In this document: one piece after another, positions 43,942 through 53,001 of the stretch
Position numbering within the stretch: the first letter of the stretch is position 1
Layout of the letters: each line of letters begins with the position of its first letter
The notes under the pieces: model-generated
What the model was told of the DNA's origin: nothing
The model's input: only the letters and a program-made list of their open reading frames with translations
The model's database searches: none
Translations under genes and position numbers: made by a program
NCBI GenBank assembly: GCA_963721725.1
Contig: CAVRLX010000002.1
Location: 1 to 64,000, forward strand
Direction of reading: 5' to 3'
Origin: RI-153 sp963721725
GTDB lineage: Bacteria; Chloroflexota; Anaerolineae; Caldilineales; Caldilineaceae
Length of the DNA stretch: 64,000 bases

Positions 43942-44928
43942 ATGACACAGCTAACCGTTTCTTTTTTGAACAAAAAGTTAACCACCCCTTTGATTCTGGC
44001 AAGCGGCATTTGGGGAACCACTGTCAGTTTGTTAGATCGAGCGGCTGCGTTGGGCTGTGGCGCGGTGACGGCCAAAAGTTGTGGGCCTGTGCCGCGGGCC
44101 GGCCATGTTAACCCATCTTGTGTGGATTGGGGCGGTGGCCTGATCAACGCGATCGGGCTGGCGAACCCAGGGGCCGAGGCCGAGGTGACCTTGCTCGCCA
44201 ATGCCAAAACGCTTCTCTCTGTGCGCGGTGTGCCGCTGATCGCCAGCATCTTTGCCGGTACCGAAGAAGAGTTTGGCGAGGTGGCCGCGATTGTGGCAAC
44301 CGCCGATCCCGATTTTATCGAGGTGAACATTTCGTGCCCCAACGTGGGCAGTGAATTTGGCGAACCTTTCGCTGGCAATTCCCAAAGCGCCGCTGCGGTC
44401 ACCCGCCAGGTGAAAGATGCCGTGGCCCCCTATCAGATTCCGGTCATCGTTAAACTGGCGCCCAACGTGCCCAGCATTGGCCGCATTGCCCGCGCCGTGG
44501 TGGAGGCTGGGGCCGATGCGCTGTGTGCGGTGAATACCATGCCAGGGTTAGTCTTGGATAGCGAAAGTGGGCAGTCGATTTTGGCGAACCGCAGCGGTGG
44601 CTTGAGCGGGCCTGCCATCAAACCGATTGCGTTGAAGGCCGTCTATGATGCGCGACGGGCCTGCCCCAACATTCCCATTATTGGCACAGGCGGGATCAGC
44701 AACGGGCGGGATGCCATTGAGATGCTCATGGCAGGGGCGAATGTTATAGGCGTGGGCAGCGCCATCTATTACCGCGGCGGCGATGCCATTACGCAGATTT
44801 TGGCCGAAATGCAGCAATGGCTGGAAGCGCGCGGAATTGATGACATCAACGAGGTCTGCAATTTGGCCCATCGGGAGCAAGTTTACACCAGCGTTCCCAC
44901 CGGCGCGCCGATTCCCATAGCGCATTAG
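43942..44928 (+). CDS. pyrD: Dihydroorotate dehydrogenase, class IB type
   Basis: A 328-residue FMN enzyme. ATG 43942 follows GGAGGG; the frame extends upstream to 43900 without a better start. Features are LTTPLILASGIWGTTVS, NAIGLANPGAEAE, the catalytic Cys in VNISCPNVGSEFGEPF and IPIIGTGGISNGRDAIEM. Class IB enzymes use NAD+ through the iron-sulfur/FAD subunit PyrK; no pyrK is seen nearby. It could also be a close class I relative. It ends the pyr group; a repeat-filled spacer of about 375 bp follows. Confidence 0.88.
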   Translation: MTQLTVSFLNKKLTTPLILASGIWGTTVSLLDRAAALGCGAVTAKSCGPVPRAGHVNPSCVDWGGGLINAIGLANPGAEAEVTLLANAKTLLSVRGVPLIASIFAGTEEEFGEVAAIVATADPDFIEVNISCPNVGSEFGEPFAGNSQSAAAVTRQVKDAVAPYQIPVIVKLAPNVPSIGRIARAVVEAGADALCAVNTMPGLVLDSESGQSILANRSGGLSGPAIKPIALKAVYDARRACPNIPIIGTGGISNGRDAIEMLMAGANVIGVGSAIYYRGGDAITQILAEMQQWLEARGIDDINEVCNLAHREQVYTSVPTGAPIPIAH

Positions 44929-44940
44929 CGGTGGGCAAAG

Positions 44941-45008
44941 AGGTGCGACGCACTCGCGCCATACACGTTTTTCACACCGAATTTACCCCTGGCGAGTGCG
45001 CCGCACCT
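44941..45008. repeat. Dispersed palindromic element, copy after pyrD
   Basis: AGGTGCGACGCACTCGCG at 44941-44958 pairs with GGCGAGTGCGCCGCACCT at 44991-45008 over a 32-nt loop, with two mismatches. It starts 12 bp after the pyrD stop and may act as its transcription terminator. Confidence 0.7.
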
Positions 45009-45170
45009 GCATCGGTACGTTGTCAATCCCTAACCCTGTTTGACCTCCGTAAGGAGCTATGCTACTATCGGCTCAGCCATGGAAACCACTTTATCGGGCT
45101 TTCGCATGGCGCAATCCCCATTCGCTGTCCTTTTGCTATCCCTACAGTTACACACCAAATTGATCCGATT

Positions 45171-45262
45171 TGTATCGATTCCGGTCTAGGGTACAACGCA
45201 CTCGCCACACAACCTTTCACAATCAATCTACGCCTAGCGAGTCCGTCGCACCTGTATAGTTA
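45171..45262. repeat. Dispersed palindromic element, copy before sugar ABC operon
   Basis: Arms ACAACGCACTCGCCA (45194-45208) and TAGCGAGTCCGTCGCACCT (45236-45254) with outer flanks GTATCGATTCCGGTCTAGGG and TGTATAGTTAC, matching the lspA-adjacent copy almost base for base in the flanks. Confidence 0.7.
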
Positions 45263-45304
45263 CTCCGATTTTACACAACCCAATTTCACACAAGGAGAGA
45301 GAAG

Positions 45305-46657
45305 ATGTCATCACCCAACCGTCTTTCACGTCGTTCGTTTTTACGGCTGGCCGGCAGTGCTGTCAGTCTGAGTGCCCTGGCCGCCTGTGTACCAGCTGGC
45401 GCTCCGGGTGCTGCACCGGCAACCGGCGGCGACGCCCCCGCGGCTGTCACCGACATGACCGTGTGGGTCATCCGCTCGTTTGCGCCGCCCGCTGATGATG
45501 TCTTGATCGCCAACGTTGAAAAATGGGCCAGCGAAAACAGCGTCAACTTGGATCTCGTGGCCGAGATCGAAGTGCCCACGCTCAACGAACGTCTCGCCGC
45601 CGCCATTGAATCCAAGAACCTGCCCGATGTGGCCGAAATTGCCGGAGACCGGATCACCCTGCACTACCCTGCCGGCGTCTACGAAGACATGAGCGAACTC
45701 TACGCCGAGATTGGCGAGCAGTACGGCGGCTTCTTCAGCGTGGCCGACAAAACAGCCACTATCGACGGCAAACAGTGGGCCATCCCCTACTCGGTTAGCT
45801 CCTCGTTAATGCACATCCGCAAAGACATTCTGGACGAAAAGGGCCTTGCCATCCCCACCACTTGGCAAGAATATGTGGACGTGATGAAGGCCGCGCAGAA
45901 TCCGCCTGATCTCTACGGCGCGGGGATTGGCCTGAACCAGGCCGCTGGCGATGCCGAAAACACTTTCAATCTCATGCGCCTGGGCTTTGGCTCCACCAGC
46001 ACCGACGAAACGGGCAAAACTGTCACCATCGACTCGCCGGAGACGCGCGAATGGCTCGATTTTGTCATCGACCAGATGGTGGCTGCCGACCTCTTCCCGC
46101 CGGATGTCTTCGAGTGGGACAACGCCAGCAACAACGCCGCCTATCAGAACGAATCGGTGGTCTCCGTTCACAACCCCGCCAGCGTGCTGGTCTGGCTCAA
46201 GGAAAACAAGCCCGATCTGGCTGCTGTCACCGCTATTGCCGGTGTCCCGGCTGGTCCCAAAGGCTCGTTCAACTCGGCAGGTGTGCGCGTAGCGTGGACC
46301 ACATTCAACACCGTCCCCGCCGAAAAGCAAGAACTAGGCAAGGATCTGATCCGCTTCCTCTACGAACCGGCCCAATACGAGCCGTGGATTGCCCTGGCCT
46401 TTGCCGCCCCCGCTGTGGAACAATACGCCAGCATGGAGATGTGGAACGATCCGCAGAACGCCGGCTTCCTGGAAGCCGCCAAAACGGGCGTGCTCGGTGG
46501 CTATCCTGGCCCCATCACTCCGGCCTCCACAGAACTGAACACCCGCAACCCATCCCTGACAATGGTGCTGCGTGTAGTGGTGGATGGCTGGACCAAGGAG
46601 GAAGCCATCGCCGAAGCACAGCAAGTGGCGACGGACATCTACAGCAAATACGAATAA
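45305..46657 (+). CDS. Sugar ABC transporter substrate-binding lipoprotein (Tat-type)
   Basis: A 450-residue family-1 extracellular binding protein. It starts with a twin-arginine signal (LSRRSFLRLAGSAV) with a lipobox LSALAAC, so it is probably exported folded through Tat and lipidated. Body motifs typical of MalE/UgpB-like proteins are LPDVAEIAGD, GKQWAIPYSVSSSLMHIRKD and VVSVHNPASVLVWL near the ligand cleft. It feeds the two permeases downstream. No ATPase gene follows, so the transporter probably shares a general MsmX/UgpC-type ATPase encoded elsewhere. The ligand is unknown. Confidence 0.9.
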   Translation: MSSPNRLSRRSFLRLAGSAVSLSALAACVPAGAPGAAPATGGDAPAAVTDMTVWVIRSFAPPADDVLIANVEKWASENSVNLDLVAEIEVPTLNERLAAAIESKNLPDVAEIAGDRITLHYPAGVYEDMSELYAEIGEQYGGFFSVADKTATIDGKQWAIPYSVSSSLMHIRKDILDEKGLAIPTTWQEYVDVMKAAQNPPDLYGAGIGLNQAAGDAENTFNLMRLGFGSTSTDETGKTVTIDSPETREWLDFVIDQMVAADLFPPDVFEWDNASNNAAYQNESVVSVHNPASVLVWLKENKPDLAAVTAIAGVPAGPKGSFNSAGVRVAWTTFNTVPAEKQELGKDLIRFLYEPAQYEPWIALAFAAPAVEQYASMEMWNDPQNAGFLEAAKTGVLGGYPGPITPASTELNTRNPSLTMVLRVVVDGWTKEEAIAEAQQVATDIYSKYE

Positions 46658-46677
46658 ATTCGGCGCAAGAATGTACA

Positions 46678-46706
46678 CGGCTGGGAGCGCGATCCGCTCC
46701 CAGCCG
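46678..46706. promoter_or_regulatory. GC-rich hairpin between binding protein and permease
   Basis: A perfect 12-bp stem (CGGCTGGGAGCG / CGCTCCCAGCCG, 5-nt loop) followed by TTTC, 20 bp after the binding-protein stop. It probably acts as an attenuator or RNA stabiliser, keeping binding-protein mRNA in excess. Confidence 0.65.
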
Positions 46707-46728
46707 TTTCATGTGAAGGAGACAAACT

Positions 46729-47658
46729 ATGGCAGCCGATGCTACCGTCACGCCCCGTGTCAAGAAAAAGCCGATCCACGCTGAATCTCGCCGCCGCGAA
46801 AGCATCCAGGGCTATCTACTGGTTTTGCCTATTATTCTGTTATTCGCTGGCCTCATTTTCTACCCCTTCTTCAGCGCTGTCTGGCTGAGCATGACCGACA
46901 AGACCATTGGCACGGTGGGCAACTTTGTTGGCCTCACCAATTACCGCTGGCTGCTGCGCTGGCCTGACTTTGGGCGCATGTTGTTCAATACCTGGTTTAT
47001 TGCCATTGTCGGGGTGGCGCTAAAATTTGTGGTGGGCATGGTGATGGCGCTATTGCTCAACAACGCCTTCCCTGGGCGAGCGCTGTTGCGCGGCATCTTT
47101 ATGTTGCCCTGGGCGCTGCCCACCTTTGTGGCGACCCTGACTTGGCGCTGGCTCTATGATTACAACAGTGGCGTCTTCAACACCATCCTCACCGGGACAG
47201 GACTGACCGATAGCAAGATTTCGTTCCTCGGTCATCCCCAGTTTGCCCTTGTCGCCGTGATTATTTTGGTGGTGTGGAAAGGTTTTCCCTTCTTTGGCAT
47301 CTCCTATCTGGCCGGGCTGCAAAGTATCCCCGAAGAGCTTTACGAAGCCGCAAAAGTTGACGGCGCCACAGGTTGGCAACAATATTGGTACATCACCCTG
47401 CCCAGCCTGCGCCCTGTGATCTTCATCACCTGCCTGCTCTCGCTGATTTGGACCTCCAATACCTTTGAGATGGTCTATCTGCTCACGGGCGGCGGACCGT
47501 CCAACCGTACCCAGGTTTTCACGGTGATGACCTATAAACTGGGCATCGAAAATTTGCGCATCGGCGAAGCCTCTGCCGTGCCCATGATGTTCTTTCCGCT
47601 GTTGGCAGGCCTGATTGTGATTGTCTCGCGCTATATGATGGAAGGGGAAGAGAAATGA
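46729..47658 (+). CDS. Sugar ABC transporter permease, MalF/UgpA type
   Basis: A 309-residue permease with six helices after a basic N-terminal tail. The EAA loop is EELYEAAKVDGATGWQQYWY (about residues 203-222), and LTGGGPSNRTQVFTVMTYK is the usual MalF/UgpA box. AAGGAGA precedes the ATG. It forms a pair with the next permease, which it overlaps by four bases. Confidence 0.92.
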   Translation: MAADATVTPRVKKKPIHAESRRRESIQGYLLVLPIILLFAGLIFYPFFSAVWLSMTDKTIGTVGNFVGLTNYRWLLRWPDFGRMLFNTWFIAIVGVALKFVVGMVMALLLNNAFPGRALLRGIFMLPWALPTFVATLTWRWLYDYNSGVFNTILTGTGLTDSKISFLGHPQFALVAVIILVVWKGFPFFGISYLAGLQSIPEELYEAAKVDGATGWQQYWYITLPSLRPVIFITCLLSLIWTSNTFEMVYLLTGGGPSNRTQVFTVMTYKLGIENLRIGEASAVPMMFFPLLAGLIVIVSRYMMEGEEK

Positions 47659-48510
47659 GCTTTTGGACCGAAAATTTCGCGCTTCAGCACACGGTAAAGC
47701 GTATCCTCTTTTATGCAGCGCTGCTCTTTTTCTTCGTATGGGTGGTCTTCCCCTTCTATTCGGATGGTGGCAACTTCGCTGCGTCCCAACGCCGAACTCT
47801 ATGCCCGCCAGGTGACGTTGCTGCCCCAGGAATTTACCTTCGAGCACTACCTCACCGAGATCAACCGCTATCAATTTGGCGTGCGCCTGCGCAACAGCAT
47901 TGTCGTGGCCTCGGTCACCACGTTTTTAACGATGGTGGTGAGCAGTCTGGGCGCGTTTAGCGTCACACGCATGCGTTATCGTGGCCGTGCTCTCATTGCC
48001 CGATCGATTCTCTTTGTCTATCTGATCCCCGGCTCGTTGCTCTTCATCCCACTCTACATCATCGTCTATAACATTGGGCTGGCGAACAACCTGCTTTCGC
48101 TCATCATCACCTATCTCACCTTTAGCATCCCTTTCTGTACGTGGATGCTCATGGGCTACTTCAAGGCCATCCCCAAGGACATGGAAGAAGCCGCCATGAT
48201 TGACGGCTGCACACGGCTGCAAACGTTCTACAAGATTTTGTTGCCACTCTCCGCGCCGGGATTGGTGGCGGCGGGCATCTTCTCCTTTACGTTGGCCTGG
48301 AACGAATTCCTCTACGCCCTAATTTTCATTACCAGCAGCAGCCTGCAGACCGTGCCCGTCGGTCTCGCCTCCCATATTGTGGCCGACATCTACATGTGGG
48401 GGCCGCTCATGGCTGGCTCCACTATGGCCGCCATCCCGGTGATCATCCTCTATATGGTGGCGCAACGGGCGCTGGTACAGGGGCTGTTTGCAGGGTCGGT
48501 GCGGGGGTAG
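47655..48510 (+). CDS. Sugar ABC transporter permease, MalG/UgpE type (frameshifted)
   Basis: The N-terminus MSFWTENFALQHTVKRILFY and ...FVWVVFPFY is encoded from 47655. After about 47757 the frame shifts by one extra base, and MVATSLRPNAELYARQVTLL onward is in the next frame to 48510. Corrected, it is about 284 residues with six helices and the EAA loop MEEAAMIDGCTRLQTFYKIL. Both parts are well conserved, so an inserted base in the sequence is likely. It ends the operon. Confidence 0.85.
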
Positions 48511-48526
48511 CGTCGGGGGATGAAAA

Positions 48527-48645
48527 AGCCGGGGGATGAAGTCCCCCGGCTAATAGCAGCGTCCCATGAATGGGACTTAGGGCGAATGCAATCCAGCTCC
48601 ATTCATGGGGCGTCACCTTCTAGCACGGGGATAAACTCCCCGTGC
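48527..48645. repeat. Cluster of short perfect palindromes
   Basis: Three hairpins in 120 bp: AGCCGGGGGA-TGAAG-TCCCCCGGCT (48527-48551), GTCCCA-TGAA-TGGGAC (48561-48576) and GCACGGGGA-TAAAC-TCCCCGTGC (48623-48645). All have short A/T/G loops of similar type (TGAAG, TGAA, TAAAC). Such clusters occur as dispersed repeats in many Chloroflexota and cyanobacteria. Function unknown. Confidence 0.6.
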
Positions 48646-48656
48646 CAGAATCATGA

Positions 48657-48692
48657 AAAACCCGCTGTGCACACGTGCGCACAGCGGGTTTT
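48657..48692. terminator. Bidirectional Rho-independent terminator
   Basis: AAAA-CCCGCTGTGC...GCACAGCGGG-TTTT: a 10-bp GC-rich stem (48661-48670 / 48679-48688) with A runs on one side and T runs on the other, between the sugar ABC operon and the converging thioredoxin-like gene. Confidence 0.8.
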
Positions 48693-48715
48693 GTCTATCA
48701 AGCGTACCAGTGCGG

Positions 48716-49316
48716 TTACCCCACTTTATCAAAGACCAGATCGCAGGCATCGGCAGGCATCCAATGGGCGTCCTGCCCCTGCCATTTGACATTGCAGCCA
48801 ATCGGATTGGTGAGCGGCTGGCGCAGCGGACGCCCCGCCAGGTGGTCTTCCAGCGCGTTCTCCAGGTCGTTGACCGTCATCTTGCTGGTATCCTTGGGGT
48901 TGTCCACCCCGCGCCCGGTGTAGACAAGCTTGCGGTCATGGTCGAAGACGTAGAAATGGGGTGTACGCAAGGCGCCATAGGCACGCGCTACATCCTGATT
49001 CTCGTCGCGCAAATAGGTCCAGGGGAAGTTGTGCGCCCCCATGCGCTTCACCATGCCCTCGAAATTATCTTCAGGGTGGACATGGCTGCTGTTGGCGTTA
49101 ATGCCCACAAACTCCACACCCTGATCCGCAAACTTCTCGGCGGTGCGGCGGGTCACTTCGTCCGAACCGACCACATAGGGGCAGTGGTTACAGGTGAAGA
49201 AGATCACCAGCGTTTTGGCGTCAGCCAAATCTGTGAGGCTATAGGTCTTGCCATCGGTGGCGGGCAGATTCTCAAAGGTCGGGTGCGGTTTCACCAAGTT
49301 GAAGGGTAAAAGCCAT
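48716..49316 (-). CDS. Thioredoxin-fold (peroxiredoxin/redoxin-like) protein (frameshifted)
   Basis: About 200 residues. The start ATG at 49316 (AGGA upstream) encodes MAFTLQLGETAPD. One extra C near 49274 then shifts the frame into FENLPATDGKTYSLTDLADA and the rest. The redox motif is FFTCNHCPYVVG (C-N-H-C), followed by VEFVGINANSSHVHPEDNFE and RTPHFYVFDHDRKLVYTGRG. This matches the thioredoxin-family proteins often annotated as redoxin/AhpC-TSA. Likely role: thiol-disulfide exchange in the cytoplasm; no signal peptide is seen. Confidence 0.82.
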
Positions 49317-50330
49317 GAAGTATCCTTTCTGAATACGGAGCGGTTGCACTGCTGTCACACCGTTATCTTACCCTAGATTGACCGAACGTGAAACTCTCCT
49401 CACTCAATCACCTTGCTCCCACCCTCCCACCCTACCCTATAATTCCCCCACCAATCACCATCCACCACTCACCAATTACCCGATTCGCCCATGCCCACCT
49501 CAGCTATCGGCGCGTCAGCGTGACGGTGAAGGCGCTGGGGTGATGGGGAATTATTGAGTGCCAGTCGCTGACTGATGTTTGGCACGTGAATAGACAGATT
49601 ACCGTAACCAATGAAGCGTAAACCGTGTGAATAGTGGAAAGGAATAAAGGATGGTACTCTGACGTTGTTCTGCGTGCTGATTCCTGGCACGGCGTACACG
49701 GCGAAACCGTTGGAACTAGCTTCGACGACTTCAACCTGTTTTTCGATTGAAAGTTAAGTGATGAACAGGAGGCAATGGTTGACGCCCTGGATAATCACTG
49801 GATTCGTGCCGAGTGATGTCTACCAAGCCGACGGACGGCCCATCAACGCCCATGATCTGCTCGCGTGGTCTACCCGTTGTACGCTGTTCTGATTCAGTTG
49901 GCGTCTGCTCGCGGCGCGGCAAACAGGTTTGACCAGTGGTTACTGCCTACTTGGATGGCGAAATCAGCTTCTGGTTGGCAAGCGGCTGTTTTGCGTGGGG
50001 CAGCGCTGGATCACTATGACTTTCAGGCGACGTTTCAACCGGCTGGGAATCGCTACCTGACGTTGTGGCCCTGATGAAGAAACGCTCACCGTGTACGCTC
50101 AGGCTCGAATATGCCAGATTTAGCGGGCGGATATGCATCGGTGATCTATGCCCTCATTTATTCTGGATTGACGGATACGGCATGACCCGCGCAGATTACG
50201 CTGGATGACGCCGACGGCTATCTGAGCATGCATGCTAAAAGAATTTCGTCGTGTAGCAGATCTCCAGGTCACTTCTTATCCGTGAATTGCTGGGCCACGA
50301 TGTCAACCTGTAGCTACGTGGACAGGACAA
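49317..50330. other. About 1 kb without an intact gene; probable decayed coding DNA
   Basis: No open frame above 80 codons shows recognisable protein. Short plus-strand stretches look coding (for example DFQATFQPAGNRYLTLWP near 50020-50072, GYASVIYALIYSGLTDTA near 50130-50185 and ITLDDADGYLSMHA near 50195-50235) but are separated by stops and frame changes. The base composition is lower in GC than the neighbours. I read it as the remnant of a lost gene, possibly a secreted protein, with low confidence. It ends at a palindromic repeat. Confidence 0.35.
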
Positions 50331-50334
50331 AGAA

Positions 50335-50393
50335 ACAACGCACTCGCCAGACGACTTTCAGAACCAATCCACCCATGGCGAGTGCGTCGCACC
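50335..50393. repeat. Dispersed palindromic element, copy before CehA-type gene
   Basis: ACAACGCACTCGCCA (50335-50349) and TGGCGAGTGCGTCGCACC (50376-50393) form an inverted repeat with a 26-nt loop, directly after the stop of the minus-strand hydrolase gene. A possible terminator role. Confidence 0.7.
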
Positions 50394-50408
50394 GGTAATC
50401 CCCAGTCC

Positions 50409-52936
50409 CTAATGTCCCCCCTGCCCCGCCACATGCCGGTGAAAGATCCCGCCATTGTGCATGCGCTGGTGCAGCCGGTTATAGGCACTCTCCAGCGTGG
50501 CGCGCATCTGCTTCAGGCGACGCACATCGGGGTGGGGAGCCAGCACGTCCAGATAGGCAATCGCCCCCTCGATCTGCTCCAACACGGCCCCAGCGTCAGC
50601 CTGGTTGAAAATTGGCTTTTCGCCCACCATCACCTGCACGGCGCTGGTATGCGCGGCGATCTCGCCATGTTCGCCGCGATAGCTGCCGCGCACCCGCAGC
50701 GCCACCCACGTCGAATGGTCCAGGCGGATCTCGGCGCTGCCCTCAGCAGAAAGCGTCTTGTCGAAATCTTGCTTTTCCACCGCCAGCCCGCCCACCACAA
50801 TTTCCACGGCATCCACGGGCAGACTAGCCGATTCCACCTTCCATGAGACGTTGACCGTGCCGCCGCCCGCGGGCAGGTGCAGCGTCGATCCCGGCATCTG
50901 CCCCTCGACGCGGATCTCCGCCAGCGGACCCACCGTCACAAAGGTGTTTCCCCCCTTCGTAGCTGTCATCCACCCTTCATAGGTGAAATCGCGTTCGCCC
51001 ATGTGCGTGTAGGTACGAATGCCGCCCAACAGCGACGAAGCCGACATTTTGTCCGAGCCGCCGCACACGGGCACGTGATAGCCCAGATTGAGATAGCGAT
51101 ACCAGTCAGCCAGGCCATAGGGGTTGATCTGCACGTCAAAGGGATTAAAAGTCATCATCTCCTGGGCGTGGATCAGCCCCAGCACAATGTCGGCGGCGCG
51201 CTCACATTGCGGGTTGGGACCATGTGGCATCACCACCAGCCCGCCCTGGTCGATACAGCGCTGCGCCCACTCGGCCATCACCACTTCTTGCGGATCACCA
51301 ATCGCCGATTCCGACGGGCCGCCCGTGCAGAGCGGGTTAATCATGGGGCCGCTGTAGCCCAGCAGCGAGATATGGCCCAGGGTTTGCATACGGTTTTCCG
51401 TGCCCACGCGCACCAGAAATTCGCCGTCACCGCCAAACTCCTTCGCCCCAATTGTGGTTTTGCCGTCAAAATCGGTGACGTTGCTGAACATTTCGCCCCA
51501 CTGGCTCGCCAACAGATTGACCACGTTGACGCCCTCGGCCTGGCCCTCTAACAGCGCCGTCTGCGGCGACAAAAAGTGAACGTGTGTATCCGCCGTCACC
51601 CAGCCCGCCTCGCGCCAGCGCAGCACGCGCTCCAATTCAAAGGTGATCTCGTCGGTCTCCGGCCGTGACGGTGAAGACCGTGCGCAGCGGCTTCACCTCG
51701 TAGCCACGCGTGATCTCGATAAAGACCTCGCCCAGCGGCAGGTCCACATCCACCGTGCCGTCCACGTAGCTGTATTGGTTGAGGCTGTTGCGAAATTCGC
51801 CGTAGTTGTCCTCGAACCAGTGGCCGTTGACCTCGCGGTGATGGTTGCGCGGGGGCAGAGTTTCGCCTGCTGCGCCGTGCATGTGTAGCCGCACCGCCAC
51901 CGGCTGCGCCGAGCCGGCCTCGACAATCCGCACTTTTACCGGGCGATGGGCGGGGGCAATCTCCACCGCGCCGTCGGCCAGATCAGCCAGAGTCGTAGAC
52001 CCGCTCTCCCACATAGAGCCGGGCCTGGGGATGGGCGCTATATTCCACGGTTACCGCCTGCGTCGAGCGGCTGGGCTGCACGTTGGGATCATCCCCCAGC
52101 CAACGCTCGGCGTCGTAATCCAGCACGGCCCGCGCCGAGATCACGATGCCCATGTCAATGCCGATTTCGTCCAATTCCCCCAGCTTGTTTAAGCTCACCC
52201 CATCGGGCAAGGTCAGGCGCAGTTTGCGGCGTACCCCTGCTTTCAACGGATGGCTGGTCACGGTGCTGGCGGTGATGCCAAAAATGGCCGAGCGTTCGCC
52301 ACGCGCTTCCAACCGCAGCCGTTTCAGCGGCTTGTCCGGGTGGGGGTTAGGCAGGGCATAGAGCCAGAGTTGGCTGGGGGCGTCGTTGCGGCTGGATTCA
52401 TGCCGGGTTTCGCCGCGGCCATACTGTCGACCGGGGACACGCCCCAACGCCATCTCTTCGTTGGCCGTGGGGAAGACCCACGATGGTGTGGCTGGGATCG
52501 CCTCAAACGGGCTGGCCCCCCAGCGAATATGGCTCTGTTGAATGGCGAAGCGGCGGCGGATAGCCACGATCTGGCATTCGCCGTCGGCATAGTGCAGTTC
52601 GTAATCGGAGACGTGATCGCCCAGTTCGTTACCGTCCACAGAAAAATCGGCGAAGCCGTCCAGATAATTGGTCACGCGGTCTTCCACCACATGCAGAAAG
52701 AGAAGGTAGCTGGCCCGGATGCCGTTGAGATCCAGCGTGACGGTATTCTCATTCAACAAGATTAGATTGGCCGCGCTCTGTGAACCGAGATCAAAGGGGA
52801 TGCCCTGGAAGGTCTGGGTCCCGTAGCCCAGGTCAACCGTGGCCCCCCAGTCATTGCCCACCTGGGCACGGTTGGCGTTGGCAATTTTCGACAGGGAAAT
52901 GGGGCTGAAATGGGGCGATGGCGGCAGGCTTTTCAT
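50409..52936 (-). CDS. CehA/McbA-type metallohydrolase (two frameshifts)
   Basis: About 842 residues in three frames. Part 1 (52936 to about 52000) is a beta-rich N-terminal region. Part 2 (about 52000 to 51660) is a second beta-sandwich region ending EVFIEITRGYEVKPLRTVFT. Part 3 (about 51660 to 50409) carries the catalytic PHP-like domain, starting ELERVLRWREAGWVTADTHV then HFLSP, with the metal-binding His pair HVH, GLVVMPHGPNPQCERA and VCGGSDKMS. An extra base at about 52000 and another at about 51660 break it. CehA and McbA cleave carbaryl ester bonds, but most homologues have unknown substrates. AGGAG precedes the ATG. Confidence 0.75.
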
Positions 52937-53001
52937 GAGTCTTTCTCCTGTGGTGTGGTGGGATGAAAGGGAATCTGCTTGTTGAGATGGCTCGTATCCT
53001 G

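Larger units (their letters stand above)
44929..45304. other. 376-bp spacer with two palindromic repeats
   Basis: No gene is evident between pyrD and the sugar-binding protein gene. It contains two copies of the dispersed palindromic element (44941-45008 and about 45171-45262). The last 20 bases include the ribosome binding site AGGAGAG of the next gene. Confidence 0.6.
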
